From Umbelopsis ramanniana AG (taxonomy: Eukaryota > Mucoromycota > Umbelopsidomycetes > Umbelopsidales > Umbelopsidaceae): 64,000 bases of DNA. A program made the translations under genes and the position numbers. Positions 1 through 12,641 of the stretch are shown here, piece after piece (position 1 is the stretch's first letter; every line of letters begins with the position of its first letter). The stretch covers positions 62,001 to 126,000 of the forward strand of contig NW_026252149.1 of the NCBI RefSeq assembly GCF_025399195.1, written 5' to 3'. The notes beneath the pieces are model-generated. The model did no database searches. It was not told the origin of the DNA and saw only the letters and a program-made list of their open reading frames with translations.

Positions 1-3000
1 ATTTGAAACATGTAGCGGAATGTCTCCAGGGCCGTAGCCAAGACATGACGCCTAAAGCCGCTTTACAAGAGATTGCCGCCAGGTACAGATCTGGATCAGG
101 TATCAGCTCTTTTGAGTTGATGAACACAGGTTTGATCGACGGCCTTTTATCGTATGTAACCACAACTGGAACCGAAGGTAAGCGAATATTTCCAGAGCTT
201 GGTTCTTTTTTTTTTTTTTGCCATGAAAAAGATACTGATCTTTTTACGGTGTATCCAATAGATGCTGAGCTCAACTATCGACACCACATGTTCATGCATG
301 TTTTCATGGGTGGACCTGATCCTGACTCCAAAGACCATGACCTTCATGCTACCACCACCGAGGAAACGACCAATGTTTTCCATGTTCTTGTCAGCAAATT
401 GCAAGATTCTTTGAACAGATTGGAATCCTTTGAAGTCGTCACCCCTTACCAAGGCCCTGTAGATGGTAAGGCATTACACCTCCACCTGATGATGAATTTC
501 ATATTCTGGTTTTAAATTAAGATACTTATATGCTCTTTACTTCCAATACCGCTGTATTTCAACATTTTAGATATGCGACGAAATCCTACAGGCATGTTGG
601 CCAAACAATTGAGGCTGAAGTTGACTGGAGATGGAAGTGATATACCTAGAGCATACCAGAATCTAATCGTGTCTGTGCATGCTGTTGCCACGTTCAAAGC
701 CATTGATGAATACCTGCGACCAAGGATATCAAGAACTTCCCTGGAGTCTCGTGATAAACTTCGAGCAGGGATTTCTCGACGACAACGGAAGAACAAGGAG
801 GCTGATGCAACTGAGTCCACGACCTCGCAAGCTTCCGAAAAGCCAGAGGAAGCGTCCGACGCTGCGTCCAAAGATGTTGCCGCTGATGAAAAACAGGTAC
901 CGGCCAATGACAGTGTCGAGTCCAGTGACGTAAGTGGAAGTTTCCAAAAGGTTTTTGCTTTGTTACTAGCCTGTTGACGAACCCACGTGTCATAGGATGT
1001 AACTGCAGGTGAGATCGGAACCGACACACCGGTCAGCGAACGAACGGTGGAGATGGAGATCACAGATGAAGGGGTGGCTACGAAGGAAGATCGATCAGCA
1101 ACGTCAAGTGTAGCCTCTGAGAAACGAAGCAAACCAGAATCGTATTCAGCAGCCTTGAGTATGAGCAGCAAAGACTGGCATATTGAATTCGCCATTGACG
1201 ATATCCCCATCACCGTTGACACCACCATCTATGGAGCCATTCATCAATATGAAAAACGGTTAGGGAACAGCCGTAACGTATGGACCGCGACCTATCCCAT
1301 TACCTACAAGAAAATTGCTGGTGAAAGTCCGGCCAAGGACACCAAACCCGAGGTCAATGAGACCAACGTATCTCCGTTTGTAGTATCGGACATGCCAAGT
1401 GGTCAAGATGAATGCAGCAAGATCCTACACCTTTTACGAGCGCTGGATAGTATCAATGCTCGATGGCCTGAATTATACAATGGCGATGCCGATATTCGTC
1501 GGTCCAAATCCAGCATCAAAACCCTGTTCAAGCATGATTTCCATAACCGCAAACTCACAGCCAAGCTCAACCGACAGTTGGACGAACCATTGATCGTAGC
1601 GAGCTCCTGTCTACCGGAATGGTGTTATGATTTGGCCAAAGGGTTCCCATTCCTCTTCCCGTTTGAGACGCGGTACCTGTTCTTACAAAGCACGTCCTTT
1701 GGTTACTCTAGGTCGATGAACCGTTGGATGAACCAACAGGCTCGTGGCGGGTCACTGGATACAAGACGAGATGAAAATCAGCCTTTCTTGGGTCGTATTG
1801 ACCGACAGAAAGTCCGTATCTCTCGATCGAGAATGCTAGAGTCGGCCGTCAAAGTTCTCGAACTGTATGGCAAATCTCAATCTGTTCTAGAAGTTGAATA
1901 TTTCGATGAAGAAGGCACTGGTTTAGTAAGTAGAAGTCGATTCGCTCTTGCCCTTTATTCCAAACCGTTGACATTTTCCTCTTGCAGGGTCCTACATTGG
2001 AATTCTATGCTATCATCTCCAAGCAGTTCTGTAAAAAGTCCATTCATATGTGGAGAGATGATGACGATAAAGATGGTAGCCAATACGTAGGTGCCAAGCT
2101 TGGATTATTCCCTAGGCCAATGTCGGCTACTGTGGCCAATTCGGACAAAGGAAGGTGAGGAGAAAAAAAGAAAAGACCGGCCAAGACCATGATAGCTGAC
2201 CCACCATTTAGAAAAATCATCAATCTCTTCAAAGTCCTTGGTCAGTTCGTCAGCAAGGCCATGCTGGACTCTCGCAACATTGACATTCCTTTCAATCCTA
2301 TTTTCCTAGCCAAGATCCTGGATCCGGCTTACGCCACTGACATAACCACCATAATGGTACGACGACACTTTGCATGCTTTTTGGGACTTCTTGTTGCTAA
2401 TGTTCTTCATTGTTCTTTTTGCTCGCCCCTAGGAAATTGATGCTCCACTTGCCAATTCGCTACTACAGCTACAGTCCTTTGTAAACCAAAAGCACGCCGT
2501 GTATGCTACTGGACAAGCACCGTATGATACAGCGCTGGCTTCCATTCAAGTACAAGGAGCTACCCTGGATGACCTTTGCTTGGACTTCACTTTACCTGGA
2601 GACAGTGACATGGAGCTCAAGGCCAACGGGTCCCAGATTCCAGTGACGATTCACAATGTGGATGAATATTTGGGTCTGGTGATGGAAGCGGTGACTGGGT
2701 CTGGTATTGCTCGTCAAGTGGAAGCCTTCCGATCTGGGTTCGATGGCGTGTTCCCTGTCAATGACTTGCGGCTGTTTTCTCCCGATGAATTGGCATCCTT
2801 ATTTGGAAAAACTGTCGAAGACTGGAGTTATACAACGTTGGTTGACGCCATCAAGGCGGACCACGGCTACAACATGGAGAGCAAATCCATCAAGTCTTTG
2901 GTGGAAATCATGACGGAGTTCACCATGGAAGAACGTCGAGAGTTCCTTCAGTTCATCACCGGTAGTCCCAAGCTACCCATTGGAGGTAACCGACGCTTTT

Positions 3001-3261
3001 TATGTATTGGCCATTTTTTGTACAGCAGAGTGTTTTAACTTTTTTTATGATGATGCTTATCCAGGTTGGAAGAATCTTAACCCTATGTTTACCATTGTTC
3101 GCAAACCGCATGAACCCCCTCTCACTTCCGACGACTACTTGCCCTCCGTCATGACGTGCGTTAATTATCTCAAGCTGCCCGATTACTCTGGCAAAGATAC
3201 CATGCGCCAACGTCTATTGACGTCCATCACCGAAGGCAAGGGAAGCTTCCTCCTCTCGTAA
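1..3261 (+). CDS. UFD4: HECT-type E3 ubiquitin ligase, Ufd4/TRIP12 family (5' end outside window)
   Basis: This is the C-terminal part of a Ufd4/TRIP12-type ligase, which in yeast extends ubiquitin chains on ubiquitin-fusion and N-degron substrates. Exons read 1-177, 262-465, 571-929, 996-1925, 1988-2154, 2212-2356, 2433-2985 and 3065-3261, all bounded by GT-AG in matching phase. The early part has the Ufd4-specific region ([15 protein letters not shown]), then a charged low-complexity stretch at about 770-1130, then the HECT domain starting near GPTLEFYA (about 1988). The thioester cysteine lies in [14 protein letters not shown] (codon 3157-3159), followed by the conserved C-terminal tail. 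The N-terminal armadillo-like part lies upstream of the window. Several introns carry long T runs. Family call is secure; equating it with yeast UFD4 is orthology by similarity only. Confidence 0.93.
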
Positions 3262-3825
3262 CCCTGTATACACCGTTTTTCTTCCACCCAGGCAGCCAGC
3301 ATCCCCCCCTTTTACAACCACCTGGTTCATTCGTTTCCAAGCTCCTTGTTTGAAATATTTTCCTCTTTGTCTTTTCTCAACAACCTGCTTTTTCGTCCTC
3401 CAGCATGTATAATAGTGCACTTGGTCCTCTGAACGATCAAACTAGAAAATGAAAAAAAATCCCGAAAAAAAAAAAAATTCCACGGTTCACTGGGTGCTCG
3501 TTGTTTTCTAACGCTCATCTTCTATTTCGGTTGGTTTGCTTTTGGTTCAAAAAATTTACGATTAGACAAGATGACAATACAATAAGACGACGGGTTGAAT
3601 ACATGTGCGTAGAGATGAAATGGAGTGTGAGGCAATTAAAAAAAAATAAAAAAAGCGGTGGTTGGGGGCCACTTGGCATAGGCTGAGAGAAAAGAACATG
3701 TACAGGAAGGGCAGACGTGGTAGGGCCAGCCTAAGGAGATGAAGGGGGTGGGTTATATTGGGGAAGGGTTTTAAGCTTATGAGGGGATAAATGAATTAAA
3801 AGTGATCGGACATCACGATTTCCAG
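3262..3825. other. Convergent intergenic gap between the HECT ligase and SAM-HMG genes
   Basis: About 560 bp between two 3' ends. It is T-rich after the ligase stop, contains A runs at about 3450-3475 and 3638-3655, and has no plausible coding exon. It probably holds the two 3' UTRs. Confidence 0.6.
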
Positions 3826-5343
3826 TCAGTAGCGGTTGGCTTCTCGCTCCAAGGATGGAACCGACATGCTCTCCGTGCTTTCCGTAGACGCATTGCTTGT
3901 GGAACTCTGTTGACTAGTTTCACGATTGGTTTTAGGCCGCTCATCATGGCCTCGAATAGAAGATTGGCGATGCATCACCGATAACGTTCGATAGGGTTGA
4001 GAGATACTTTCGCCGCTGCTAGATCGTGTCAAGCTTTCCCAGGTCCGTGGCGCTTCGGCCGCCGGTGGTGGGATGGTGGACGGTTGTGGTTGCGTGAAAA
4101 GACTCTCGGTGCCGCTGCTGCTACCCAAATTCCCAAGGGAAGGGCTGTGGGCTCTTGAATCTCGCATTCCTCGTCTCAGCCGCGGACGACCTAATGCTCG
4201 ATCTGGTAGGTAGGAGACGAATTTAGAGTGTAGGGGAAAGATAATATAAAGGGGGAGAAAAATGGCGTCAATTCGGTGTTGAGGTCGAAAAAGGGTTTGG
4301 GGTTAAAACCAACTTACCTGATCCTTGCTGTTCAAATTGTCGAAGATATTCTTGATAGTGCTAAGGGAGGAATAAGTATGAAGGGAAAAAACCTCCCCCA
4401 TCCGAATGAAAACCTTACATTGTAACTATCGGTCTTCTTGTATTCAGCAACTTGCTTCAAGTACTCTTGCTTCGCTTTAGCAGCGGTATCTTCCCAATAA
4501 AACTTTTCATCCGCAGTGATTTGCTTCCATCGTTCACCCACCACTTTGGCTATGTCGGCAAACGATAATTTTTTTTCTTTGATGTTGTCTCGAAGGGCGT
4601 TAGCAAACATAACGTAGCCTGAAGCAGGCTTAATCGGCGCATTTAAATCGGCTTTTGGGTGTCTTCGGTACTGTCGTTTGCCGCTACTACTACTTGCATC
4701 TTCATTGATGATAGCATCATGACGAACAGTCGTCGTATAATCATCTTCTTCTTCGGTGGATGACGCTGCATTACGATTTAAAATATCGGCAAACTGCGGT
4801 CGGTGTCGCGGCGATGAACATGACGAGAGAGGGGAGTGTTGTGGTGGTGGTGCAAGGTTATCAGAATACTCTTCATGGTATTGATGCAAGTGGTACAATG
4901 GTTGTGAGGTTGGAAGGCCTTTACAGGTGGCTACATGTCTTTGTAGTAGCTATATGTCAAAAAAATATGAGTATGACTGGAACTTGGGCGCATTTTTTTC
5001 ATTTTCTTGGAAAAATAAAAATAAAAAAAAATAGGGAATCCATTATATGGAAAAAGTCGCTACTCACCCGCCGATGCCCTCGTTTGATATTCATTTCTAT
5101 CAAATCATTCTCCGTGATATCCAATATCTGTGAAGGGAGTGGGAGGTATTTTTTTTTCTTTGTTAAACATGTTTAAATCAGTGGAGTTAACAAATCAAAA
5201 AGAATTCATACCGTGGTCACTCGGTCAAAGCCCTCATTGACAAAGGTGTCATAGTACTGAGAGAGACCGCATTCTACTAAAAATGCCTTCACTTCTGGCC
5301 AATGTTTCAGAGAAGCCGATGGAATACTTGATCCTTTAGGCAT
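3826..5343 (-). CDS. SAM-domain plus HMG-box DNA-binding protein
   Basis: Five exons (5343-5212, 5127-5068, 4949-4419, 4360-4318, 4202-3826) splice in frame to about 380 residues. Exons 1-2 encode a sterile alpha motif: LKHWPEVKAFLVECGL is followed by ILDITENDLIEMNI, the usual SAM core pattern. After a Ser/acidic linker, exon 3 encodes one HMG box (about residues 160-235) with basic lead-in RRHPKADLNAPIKPASGY and WKQITADEKFYWEDTAAK. The C-terminus is Ser/Pro-rich and looks disordered. SAM domains mediate self- or partner association, and HMG boxes bind and bend DNA, so a nuclear regulator or architectural protein is likely. The Mucorales mating genes sexM/sexP also carry an HMG box, but the transporter and RNA helicase that flank them are absent here. 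No named orthologue is claimed. Confidence 0.85.
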
Positions 5344-8300
5344 AGAAGAGGGTGGAAGTTTTCAAATGGGCGCCCAACAAAATTTTTGCTCAGTAGCACA
5401 GCTATTTTCGCCTTGTTCGTTCAAGATCTATACAATTCGTTTTAATAACATGGCAATGAAAAAAGTATATAACAACACCTTGCTTCCAGAAGATCCTTCT
5501 TTTCCTTCACTGTCTGCCATATAAACCGTTCCAATAGAAATCTATCCTACGAAAAAGTAATATTGGCAGGATATGGATATAAAAAGTTCCCAACCATAGC
5601 GAAAATAAAAATAAAAAAGAAGAATTGCAAATGTTCTGCTCCAGTTATGGATGGTGAACTGCAAAAGACGATCAAGCGCCAGACTCAACAGAAACGACTT
5701 GTACTCTGCATAAGCAGAGATAACGCTTTGTACATGCAGAGTGGAATAAAAACATCCAGCAAAGCCATCGCTCCATTACGAGAACATGAAATAACCCACC
5801 ATGGTGGTGAAATACAAACAACAAAATGGGATATTTTCGTCGTTGTTGAATGAACAAGCATCGAACAGAGAAAAAAAAAGAGAAAAGTCCAGGAGCAACA
5901 TGCTGTTGTGTTCAAACAATATAAAAGTCGTTCATACCTTTGTTGATCAGTCGTAAGGTTGCGAAAAGAAACAGTCGAGTCACTACCGGTCAAAGCGAAA
6001 GCGAAAAGTTTGTAAAAGTGAAAAGGAAAAGTGTAGCCAAGTCTAAAAAAGAGCTCTAGGCAAGTAAGAAAATATAAATCATTGAGTCTTTGACCGGAGC
6101 TTGTATTTTGGTTATATGTGTGTGTAGCTTCCCTTTCTTCGTGGGCTTTTTCTCAGTCCATTCGTAGCCAATGTAAAACGCTAGTCTGCACCAACGTCAA
6201 GGGGATAGCATCTGAATTTCCTTAGCACACCTCTGGGGTTATTCCTCCCAGCGCAGTCTGATGAACAATTTAAAGCCGCGTGAGCCACATGGGGAAGCGG
6301 TGGATGACACCATCACAGACTGTAGCGCCGACTTGAAGAGCTAAAAAATAAAAATAGTGTGCTACAAGAACCGAGCGAATCTACATGCGAAAGAGTCATG
6401 AAGCCTTTCTGACATCTAGACTACGTACTCTTACTTGATATGATTCTGTTACTCTAACGCTCTAGATCGACGCCTTCATCCTTATTGGTGCAAGGTCTTT
6501 AGTCGATGTCGGACCCCTAAATCCATCCAGGCCCCTGCCCTTATTCTTGGCCGCAAAAGGCATTCTTGGAATCTGACACCATAGGTGCTCTCTAGGCTGG
6601 GAATGCTTGACTGAGCTTTCTCTGGTCAAGATGACACCATCCTGAGCTTGGCTCTGAGTAACCAACCAATAAAGTGAAATTTTTTAATTACACACAAGGT
6701 GTGGGTATGGCCTGACTTGTACATGAAAATTTGTTGACGACACTTTACGTCTCCGCAAAAGGAGTCAGCCTACATTTCAACCTCTTTAGCTCACCATGTG
6801 TAACAGGCCAAGTCAAGCAAACGGACTGTTCCTGCTGACTGTCCATGGCCACAACAGAAGGGGTCAATCAGATGGAAAGGGGTTTGGTTAGGAGAAGAAT
6901 GAAAATGGATGGCCATTGATCGGTGTGCTTTCAGCATGTACAGACCTAGCTTTTTCGGTAGGGAGAAGAGGTTTAGTTAAACCAGCAGGAAAAAAGTCAG
7001 GCTACCGGCAAATGGGTTTTAAAAAAATCAGTTGAAGAGCGCGCCGGCTACCCACACCAATCAAAAGCCCTGAAAAATTTGCCCATATTTTCTCTAGCGC
7101 CTAAAGGTAGTTCCTAGCTTGCTTGATACTTTGCCTTTCTTTCTCAATGGCCGATAGCACTGACTGGCATTCAGTTTCAGCGACGGGTTGCAAAGGAGAA
7201 GAAAAAAATGGGGGAATTTCTTAAAATGGATCGTGGCCAGCCTTTCCATGGGCTTTGTCGAGAAATTGACTGGCTGGGCTGGACTAGCCAGGCCTAGTCA
7301 CGTCAGAAAAATGGGCATCTTTGAAATAATTGCCCATCTGCGTACCAGAGCATTTCATTCGCACCAATTTCAATGCATAATGTTGCCCATCTTGCATCCC
7401 ATCAAGCCGGATCTTTCCAACAAAATTCAAGCCTTTTTTTGCAATCCATCATGTCCCATGCATCTCTGCCTTGTTGCCATTCTGAAATCCAGTGACCTAT
7501 TCAGCAGCAGACCTGGCCACCCCCATACTTTTGAAAGCCCCCTCTTGCCAAACCATATATGCCTTCGTGTCGGATGGCTCACCCTTTATTCACTACCCTA
7601 GCGTAGGCCAATTTCTCCGCTGCTGTCCTACTATACCATCTCAGCTGTCAACGCCGCCCGGAAGTCTGCAAGAGATAGAAACAACACATGCGCACTACGC
7701 AAAAGGTAAATGAAATGTCCCCCCCCCCCGGACTCTACCATTCATTTTGGTAAGGATCAAGTCTATGCTCTATATGCAAGATTCCGTTTGTTTCCGCTAC
7801 GACTGATGCCATCAGGTGGGTTGCACATTGAAGAAAGTTTTTCGGTTTTCCACACGCCGCGCTTGGAATCGCACGGCAAGCAAAAACATCCCCCCAGAGA
7901 ACCCCACTCCCCCAAGTCAAAATCTAGAATGAACTTGGGGTGATGGATACTGCGTTGCGTACCAAGGCAACTAGGTAAATGACTAAGCGGGTTTGGTCCA
8001 TAGCTGCTGCAGTCTCCACACGCGTTACACTGGAAGACGGCTGTTGCCATATCGAGAATGAAAACGATGAATAGTGTGCAATGCATAGGAGATCATTTAC
8101 TTTATTCGCGATATCGATATAGAAAAATGGAAAATGAATTTTGGGGTCAGTAATCCGATGAAAAAAAATAATCAAAAAATCAATTGAGCAACAATAGCAT
8201 ACAAAAGCCAAATAAACCTGAATGAGTTTTTAGAAGAAAAGTATTCCTTGCATCGCTCCTCATGCTTTGGCACGCCAGCGTTGGAATGAATGAGGGGTTT

Positions 8301-8661
8301 TCTCACTAAACATCTTCAGGGTTACCTTTAGAATGCAGAATAGAAAAAAAAAAAAAAAAAAAGTTCAACAAATGCGTTTGTACAACAAGAAAAATGCAAC
8401 CAGAGGGAGATATGTGTGTACATTGGTACATGATAGTCCAGGATAAATGGAGAGAAGGTAGAATCGATTGAATAAAAAGCGATTATAATAATAGCAGGAG
8501 ATGAAGGTAGAGAGAGGGGGGGGACACTGCGAGAGTGAGTTTAAAGTGAGCCTGGGGGTAGAATCCCTAAGAAGAAAAAAAAATACGTTCCAGCCGTTGG
8601 AGGAGCACACCGATGAGAGTACAACAGCCCCAAGTCTCATCTTTGATCTATCGTGGGACGT
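5344..8661. other. Long gene-poor interval (3.3 kb)
   Basis: No gene could be supported. Reading frames over about 60 codons (for example 7188-7601 + and 6462-6665 -) have no family resemblance and contain homopolymer-driven residues. The first few hundred bases are promoter and 5' UTR of the SAM-HMG gene. The part nearest 8660 is probably 3' UTR of the bHLH gene and includes an A17-18 run near 8344-8361. A C10 run lies near 7720-7729. Confidence 0.55.
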
Positions 8662-9706
8662 TCAACGATGCCTGAAGGGACCGATGGATGGCATATCGCT
8701 GGGTATTAAGGCCGCAGACTTCATTTCTTGATGGAGCATAGCAGAAGAAAATTGGAGATCCAAAGGGGATGTTTGCATGTCAGACATTTCTAGAAGGAAC
8801 AAAAAGAAAAATTCGTTAGTGTTAAAATAATGTGTTCCTTTCCATATGCATGAGCTAAAACCGAGCTTACCACCGTAAAAACTGGTAGTTCGTTCTGATT
8901 CAAAGTCTCCGTCATTGCTGCTATTATCGTCGTCGTCCTGTTGCTCGGCATGATCGTCCCCGAGCGGAGCGGGTTCGAACAAATATTCGGCGGAAAGGCT
9001 ATTCCAGTTACTGAAAGATAGCATATCCAGAGGAGCGGAGGCAACAGGTGGGGGAGGGACGTCCATGTCACTTAAACCAGATGGCACACCTTTTAAATTG
9101 CTTTGCTTGACTAGCTGAGCTCGCAAATGTTCGTTATCGAGACGCAGTTGTTGGATCTCATGTCGATATTGCTGCTCCCTTATAAACGTTTGTCGCACCC
9201 ATTCCAGGGCTTTTTCGACGATGCGACTTTTTGAAGGTCGTCGGTCATCTTGCAGGTTGGGTAACGCATGGGCTAGTTGTTGAAATTTCACATTTAAGGA
9301 TTCTCTTCTAGCGCGTTCGATAGCATTGTGCTCAGCTCTTCGATCAGCCTTTCCCGTTCTAAATAGAAAAAAAAAAAAAAATTGTGTGTGAGAAAAATTA
9401 TCTTGGAGATAGTGTATCGCAGAGCACTTACTTTCTAGGAGAAGTCATGCGAATGGGTGAAGTGGGCATCTCCATATCGAGCGGAGATCCTGCCGTAATG
9501 CGTACATTCTGCTGTTGGCTCAATAAGAGCATCTGGGCCTGCCTTTGCTTTTGTTGAGCGAACTGCATCTGCTTCTCCCATGATGGAGCGAAACCTCCCA
9601 TGCCAGACATGAACGACTGAGCATGCTGTTTTAAGCCAGGCGCCGAGAAGAAACCAGACGGCCACATTCCGTGATGTTCTGAAGAAGAAGCTTGAGCTGG
9701 GTTCAT
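8662..9706 (-). CDS. bHLH transcription factor (CACGTG-type basic region)
   Basis: Three exons (9706-9432, 9358-8871, 8789-8662) encode about 296 residues; the second intron is 81 nt and also reads open. The N-terminus is Met/Gln-rich. The basic helix-loop-helix spans about residues 95-155: RRAEHNAIERARRESLN gives the His-Glu-Arg (H5, E9, R13) pattern known to select CACGTG E-boxes, followed by FQQLAHALPNL, a short loop and SKSRIVEKALEWV. A heptad-like stretch then runs through QQLRLDNEHLRAQLV, suggesting a leucine-zipper extension. The C-terminus is acidic (DDDDNSSNDGD). It probably acts as a nuclear dimer. The specific subfamily is not assigned. Confidence 0.88.
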
Positions 9707-11058
9707 CCTTTATATTATGCTGTTATCACTTTCTGTTTTATTTCTTGCCCCGAATATAAATGACGTGGGATACGATTTATAGGCTGGGTCGAAAAGAAAA
9801 AAGTAAAGCGGGGGATAGATAATATATGACCGTGAGGGAATGAAGAAGAAGAAAAAAAGATTCGTAAGGCAAAAGTGGTCGAGCCGTAAAGAGAGAGAAA
9901 AAAAAAAAAGGTACTTTATATATTCGCGGTGCTTAGGGAGTGGCTGAGATGAAGGTAAAGCAATCCATCACATTCTCCCACTACCTTTTTTAACCGAACA
10001 CGATGAAAACTCTCTACGAAAAATTCTCGAATGGGGTAGAGGTGTATCGGAATTGCCTAATCTTAGCCAGAGTAGTTTATTTGGTACCTTACATCAGACA
10101 CTGGAAAACGATGAAAGGAATCGCTGACTACAGCGTTAAGCATTGTATACACAAGCACACAGGTTGGTCGTAGCATTACAGATCGGCAATTTCGATGGGT
10201 TGGTGCAACGTCGGATTTTCCTGTTGAAGGTGATCCGGGTTGAAAGCAGTCGATGAGGTCAGATAATCCTGCTTGGACCAAGCGCGGAATACATTGGAAA
10301 GTAAATCCGTTGCCTTCTCGCCCCTCACACTGATAACAATGATGGACCCTCTCCAGTGCATTACGCCTCTCACTTGAGGGCTAGCCATCAACATGCTCGG
10401 GGTTTCTACATGTCCATTTTCCAACACCTCATTGCCAGTTATCTACACCTCTTTCTTTCCCCTGTAGCCATGAAATTACAGCAACCCATCCTCTATTACA
10501 CGGACACGCTATGGTTTGCTGAAAGAGTGGGAGTATCGTGGAACGCATATCATTTTCCCGATTTGAACCTTCACTTCATATTTCCATTTCAGGTTTCGAC
10601 TCTAGTAGTACCCCATGGTTCGTCTATTCCACAGAGGCTCTAACCCAGCCAGCAAACTGACTGCCAATATACTCAGCATATCAACAATACACTGGGTCGC
10701 AATCTCCAAAAACGGTTATCCCTTTGGTTTTCTTGTAGCCGGATCCCTCATTTCCGGCAATGTTGCCTGAGACTGAAAAACAGCATGGGTGGTGCAAGAT
10801 CCAATTGCCTGCCATGCCACAACTTAATCGAATTATCAGATGGCCAGTCACTATAGACATAGGTGCTGACCAAAACTGATCGGCCTGATCCAAGCTCTAT
10901 GATCGATAGAAATGGCGTCGCTTCCTTGTTTGAGTTCCAAACACGCAGGGCAACGGTCAAAAAGGCACAAAGATGTTCAAAAAAAAAAAAAGAAGGATCT
11001 TTATCTACAATTTAGTAATGCTATTTTGTCTATGGAATGGGATGGGAGAATAAAAATT
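9707..11058. other. Intergenic interval with a possible degraded coding fragment
   Basis: The part next to 9707 is promoter and 5' UTR of the bHLH gene. On the minus strand, 10176-10427 is open for 83 codons (ends HQPIEIADL), and 10748-10960 is open with a WD-repeat-like end (SDNSIKLWHG). I could not join these into a gene with a start, consistent splice sites and a recognisable family. They may be a decayed gene or chance. Confidence 0.3.
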
Positions 11059-11593
11059 TCATTTTAACCATGGCTTGGGCGCAGGAGGTATGATATCAGC
11101 CTATGCAAAGTAAAACGACAAATGTCAACGGTAAGTATGAAACAAAAATGACATGGGAGTGTCCCCCCGAAAATGAACTGTCGAGATCGTGGACAGATCG
11201 TCTCTGAAAATGCACGGAATTGCCCCAAAAAGATCTGTTGCCCCCCTCGTACGCCCTCCCAAAAAGCTAAAACATCTCCCAACTCAGCGGTCATCCTGAC
11301 AGCCCAGCCGCATCACGTACGTCCAGAGCAAGACAAGGAAATACAATGGGACATACCTTGGACAATAGACTTGCAACAGAGTCACTGGGTTGTGCGCCAA
11401 CCGTGAGCCAATATTTTACTCGCTCAATGTTGAGATTGACGTGCTTGATTCCGTTACCGTCGGGTATGGGGTTGTAGGTGCCAATGGTTTCTAAAGGTTT
11501 TGAATTTCGTGCAGTTTTGGCATTGGCGGCAACAATGTGATAGTACGGGAGATTACGACGTCCATGTCGAGCAAATCGCAGGCGAACCACCAT
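11059..11593 (-). CDS. MRPS16: Mitochondrial ribosomal protein bS16m
   Basis: Two exons (11593-11357 and 11100-11059, intron 256 nt) encode 92 residues, the usual size for the bS16 family. The start MVVRLRFARHGRRNLPYYHI is the classic S16 N-terminus, and the second half (NLERVKYWLTVGAQPSDSVASLL) is equally typical. The last exon adds ADIIPPAPKPWLK and a stop. bS16m is a small-subunit protein of the mitochondrial ribosome made in the cytosol and imported. The long intron relative to the rest of the window is slightly unusual. A CACGTG box lies 84-89 bp upstream of the start. Confidence 0.95.
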
Positions 11594-12641
11594 GATTTAA
11601 GTTTTAGAGGGTAATGACGAAGGGGAGAAACAACAAAAAAAAATATTCCATGGACAGCCCCCAGGTGACAACACAGCACGTGATACGATGCGCTAAGCCA
11701 CCCTCGCGATGGACCTTTTCCCTCTCACCACCACCACTCTATGGCGGTTTTCTACGCAAAGGTATAGCCAAGAGCTGCCAGCTGAACCAATGTGCGTCTG
11801 GATGGCAAGATGTTGCCTACCATTGGGGCTATTTTCGCTTAATAAACAAGGGGTAGCACAAGCACATGGTTGTATACCTTGCGTGTGTCGCCACCGTCTG
11901 TCTCTCAATATCCCTTTCAACATTGGCTGGCGTACTGATGTTTGTTTGAAAAGAGCGTTACAGAGAAAAAACCTCGACTAAATTTAACAGGTTCTGTGCA
12001 CATTATGACGAGCTGAGCTTATCTAGATCCAGCCAGTCTCATCGAGCCAGCTCGATTAACTTACAGTTTTTACAATTATTTGTTGTTACCATGGGACGCC
12101 ACGCCTGGTGATTTAGAATTCCCCCTCCGTTCTCAGATGTTTAAAGTGTGAATAATGTTATTGATGCAAGAAACATCTTGATACTTCAAAACAATGCAAG
12201 CAGGAAAAAAAAAAACAAAGCAAAGCAAAGCAAAAAAGATAATATGGACAAGAAATACAAGATATCTAAAGTAGATAGATGTCCCGTCAGCATATCAAAG
12301 AATATGTATGTAAAAAGGTAGAAAAAAAAAACTGCTGTCAACAGAAAAAAATACAAAACAATCGGTTGGATCGATTTTATATCTCTCTCGGTGACATTAA
12401 AAGATGAAAGAAGAAACTCCAGCATAGGTTGGTAAAATGATTTGCTCGCACAATAGTTTAAAGAAGAAACAATAAATAGAAAAGAAAAATCTTGATATCG
12501 AAGGCTTCCAGTAGAGTAGAGTAGAGGTTTTGAGGATGATGACGGGGGTATACTCGGTGGTATGGGGTAAAGGCGGTGGGGAGATGACACTAGGCGATAT
12601 GAATTTTTTTTTTTTCAACACCAAAAAAGGTCGTCGACTTT
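11594..12641. other. Intergenic interval between bS16m promoter and C2H2 3' end
   Basis: It holds the bS16m promoter (E-box at 11677) and probably the long 3' UTR of the C2H2 gene. A Phe/Leu-rich open frame at 12186-12590 on the minus strand comes from A-rich sequence with an AAAGC microsatellite (about 12216-12233) and is not considered a gene. Confidence 0.5.
11677..11682. promoter_or_regulatory. CACGTG box upstream of bS16m
   Basis: GCACGTGA lies 84-89 bp upstream of the bS16m start codon. It is one of six such boxes at similar distances from starts in this window. Confidence 0.5.

Noticed and set aside
512-1228. 238-codon open frame on the minus strand
   Set aside because: Lies exactly opposite HECT-ligase exons, which have clear family sequence; a mirror frame of a Ser-rich region.
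3826-5343. Mating-type (sexM/sexP) locus
   Set aside because: HMG box alone is not enough; the expected triose-phosphate transporter and RNA helicase neighbours are absent and a SAM domain is present.
12186-12590. Phe/Leu-rich 134-codon minus frame, membrane-protein-like
   Set aside because: Created by A-rich sequence and microsatellites in the 3' UTR of the C2H2 gene.
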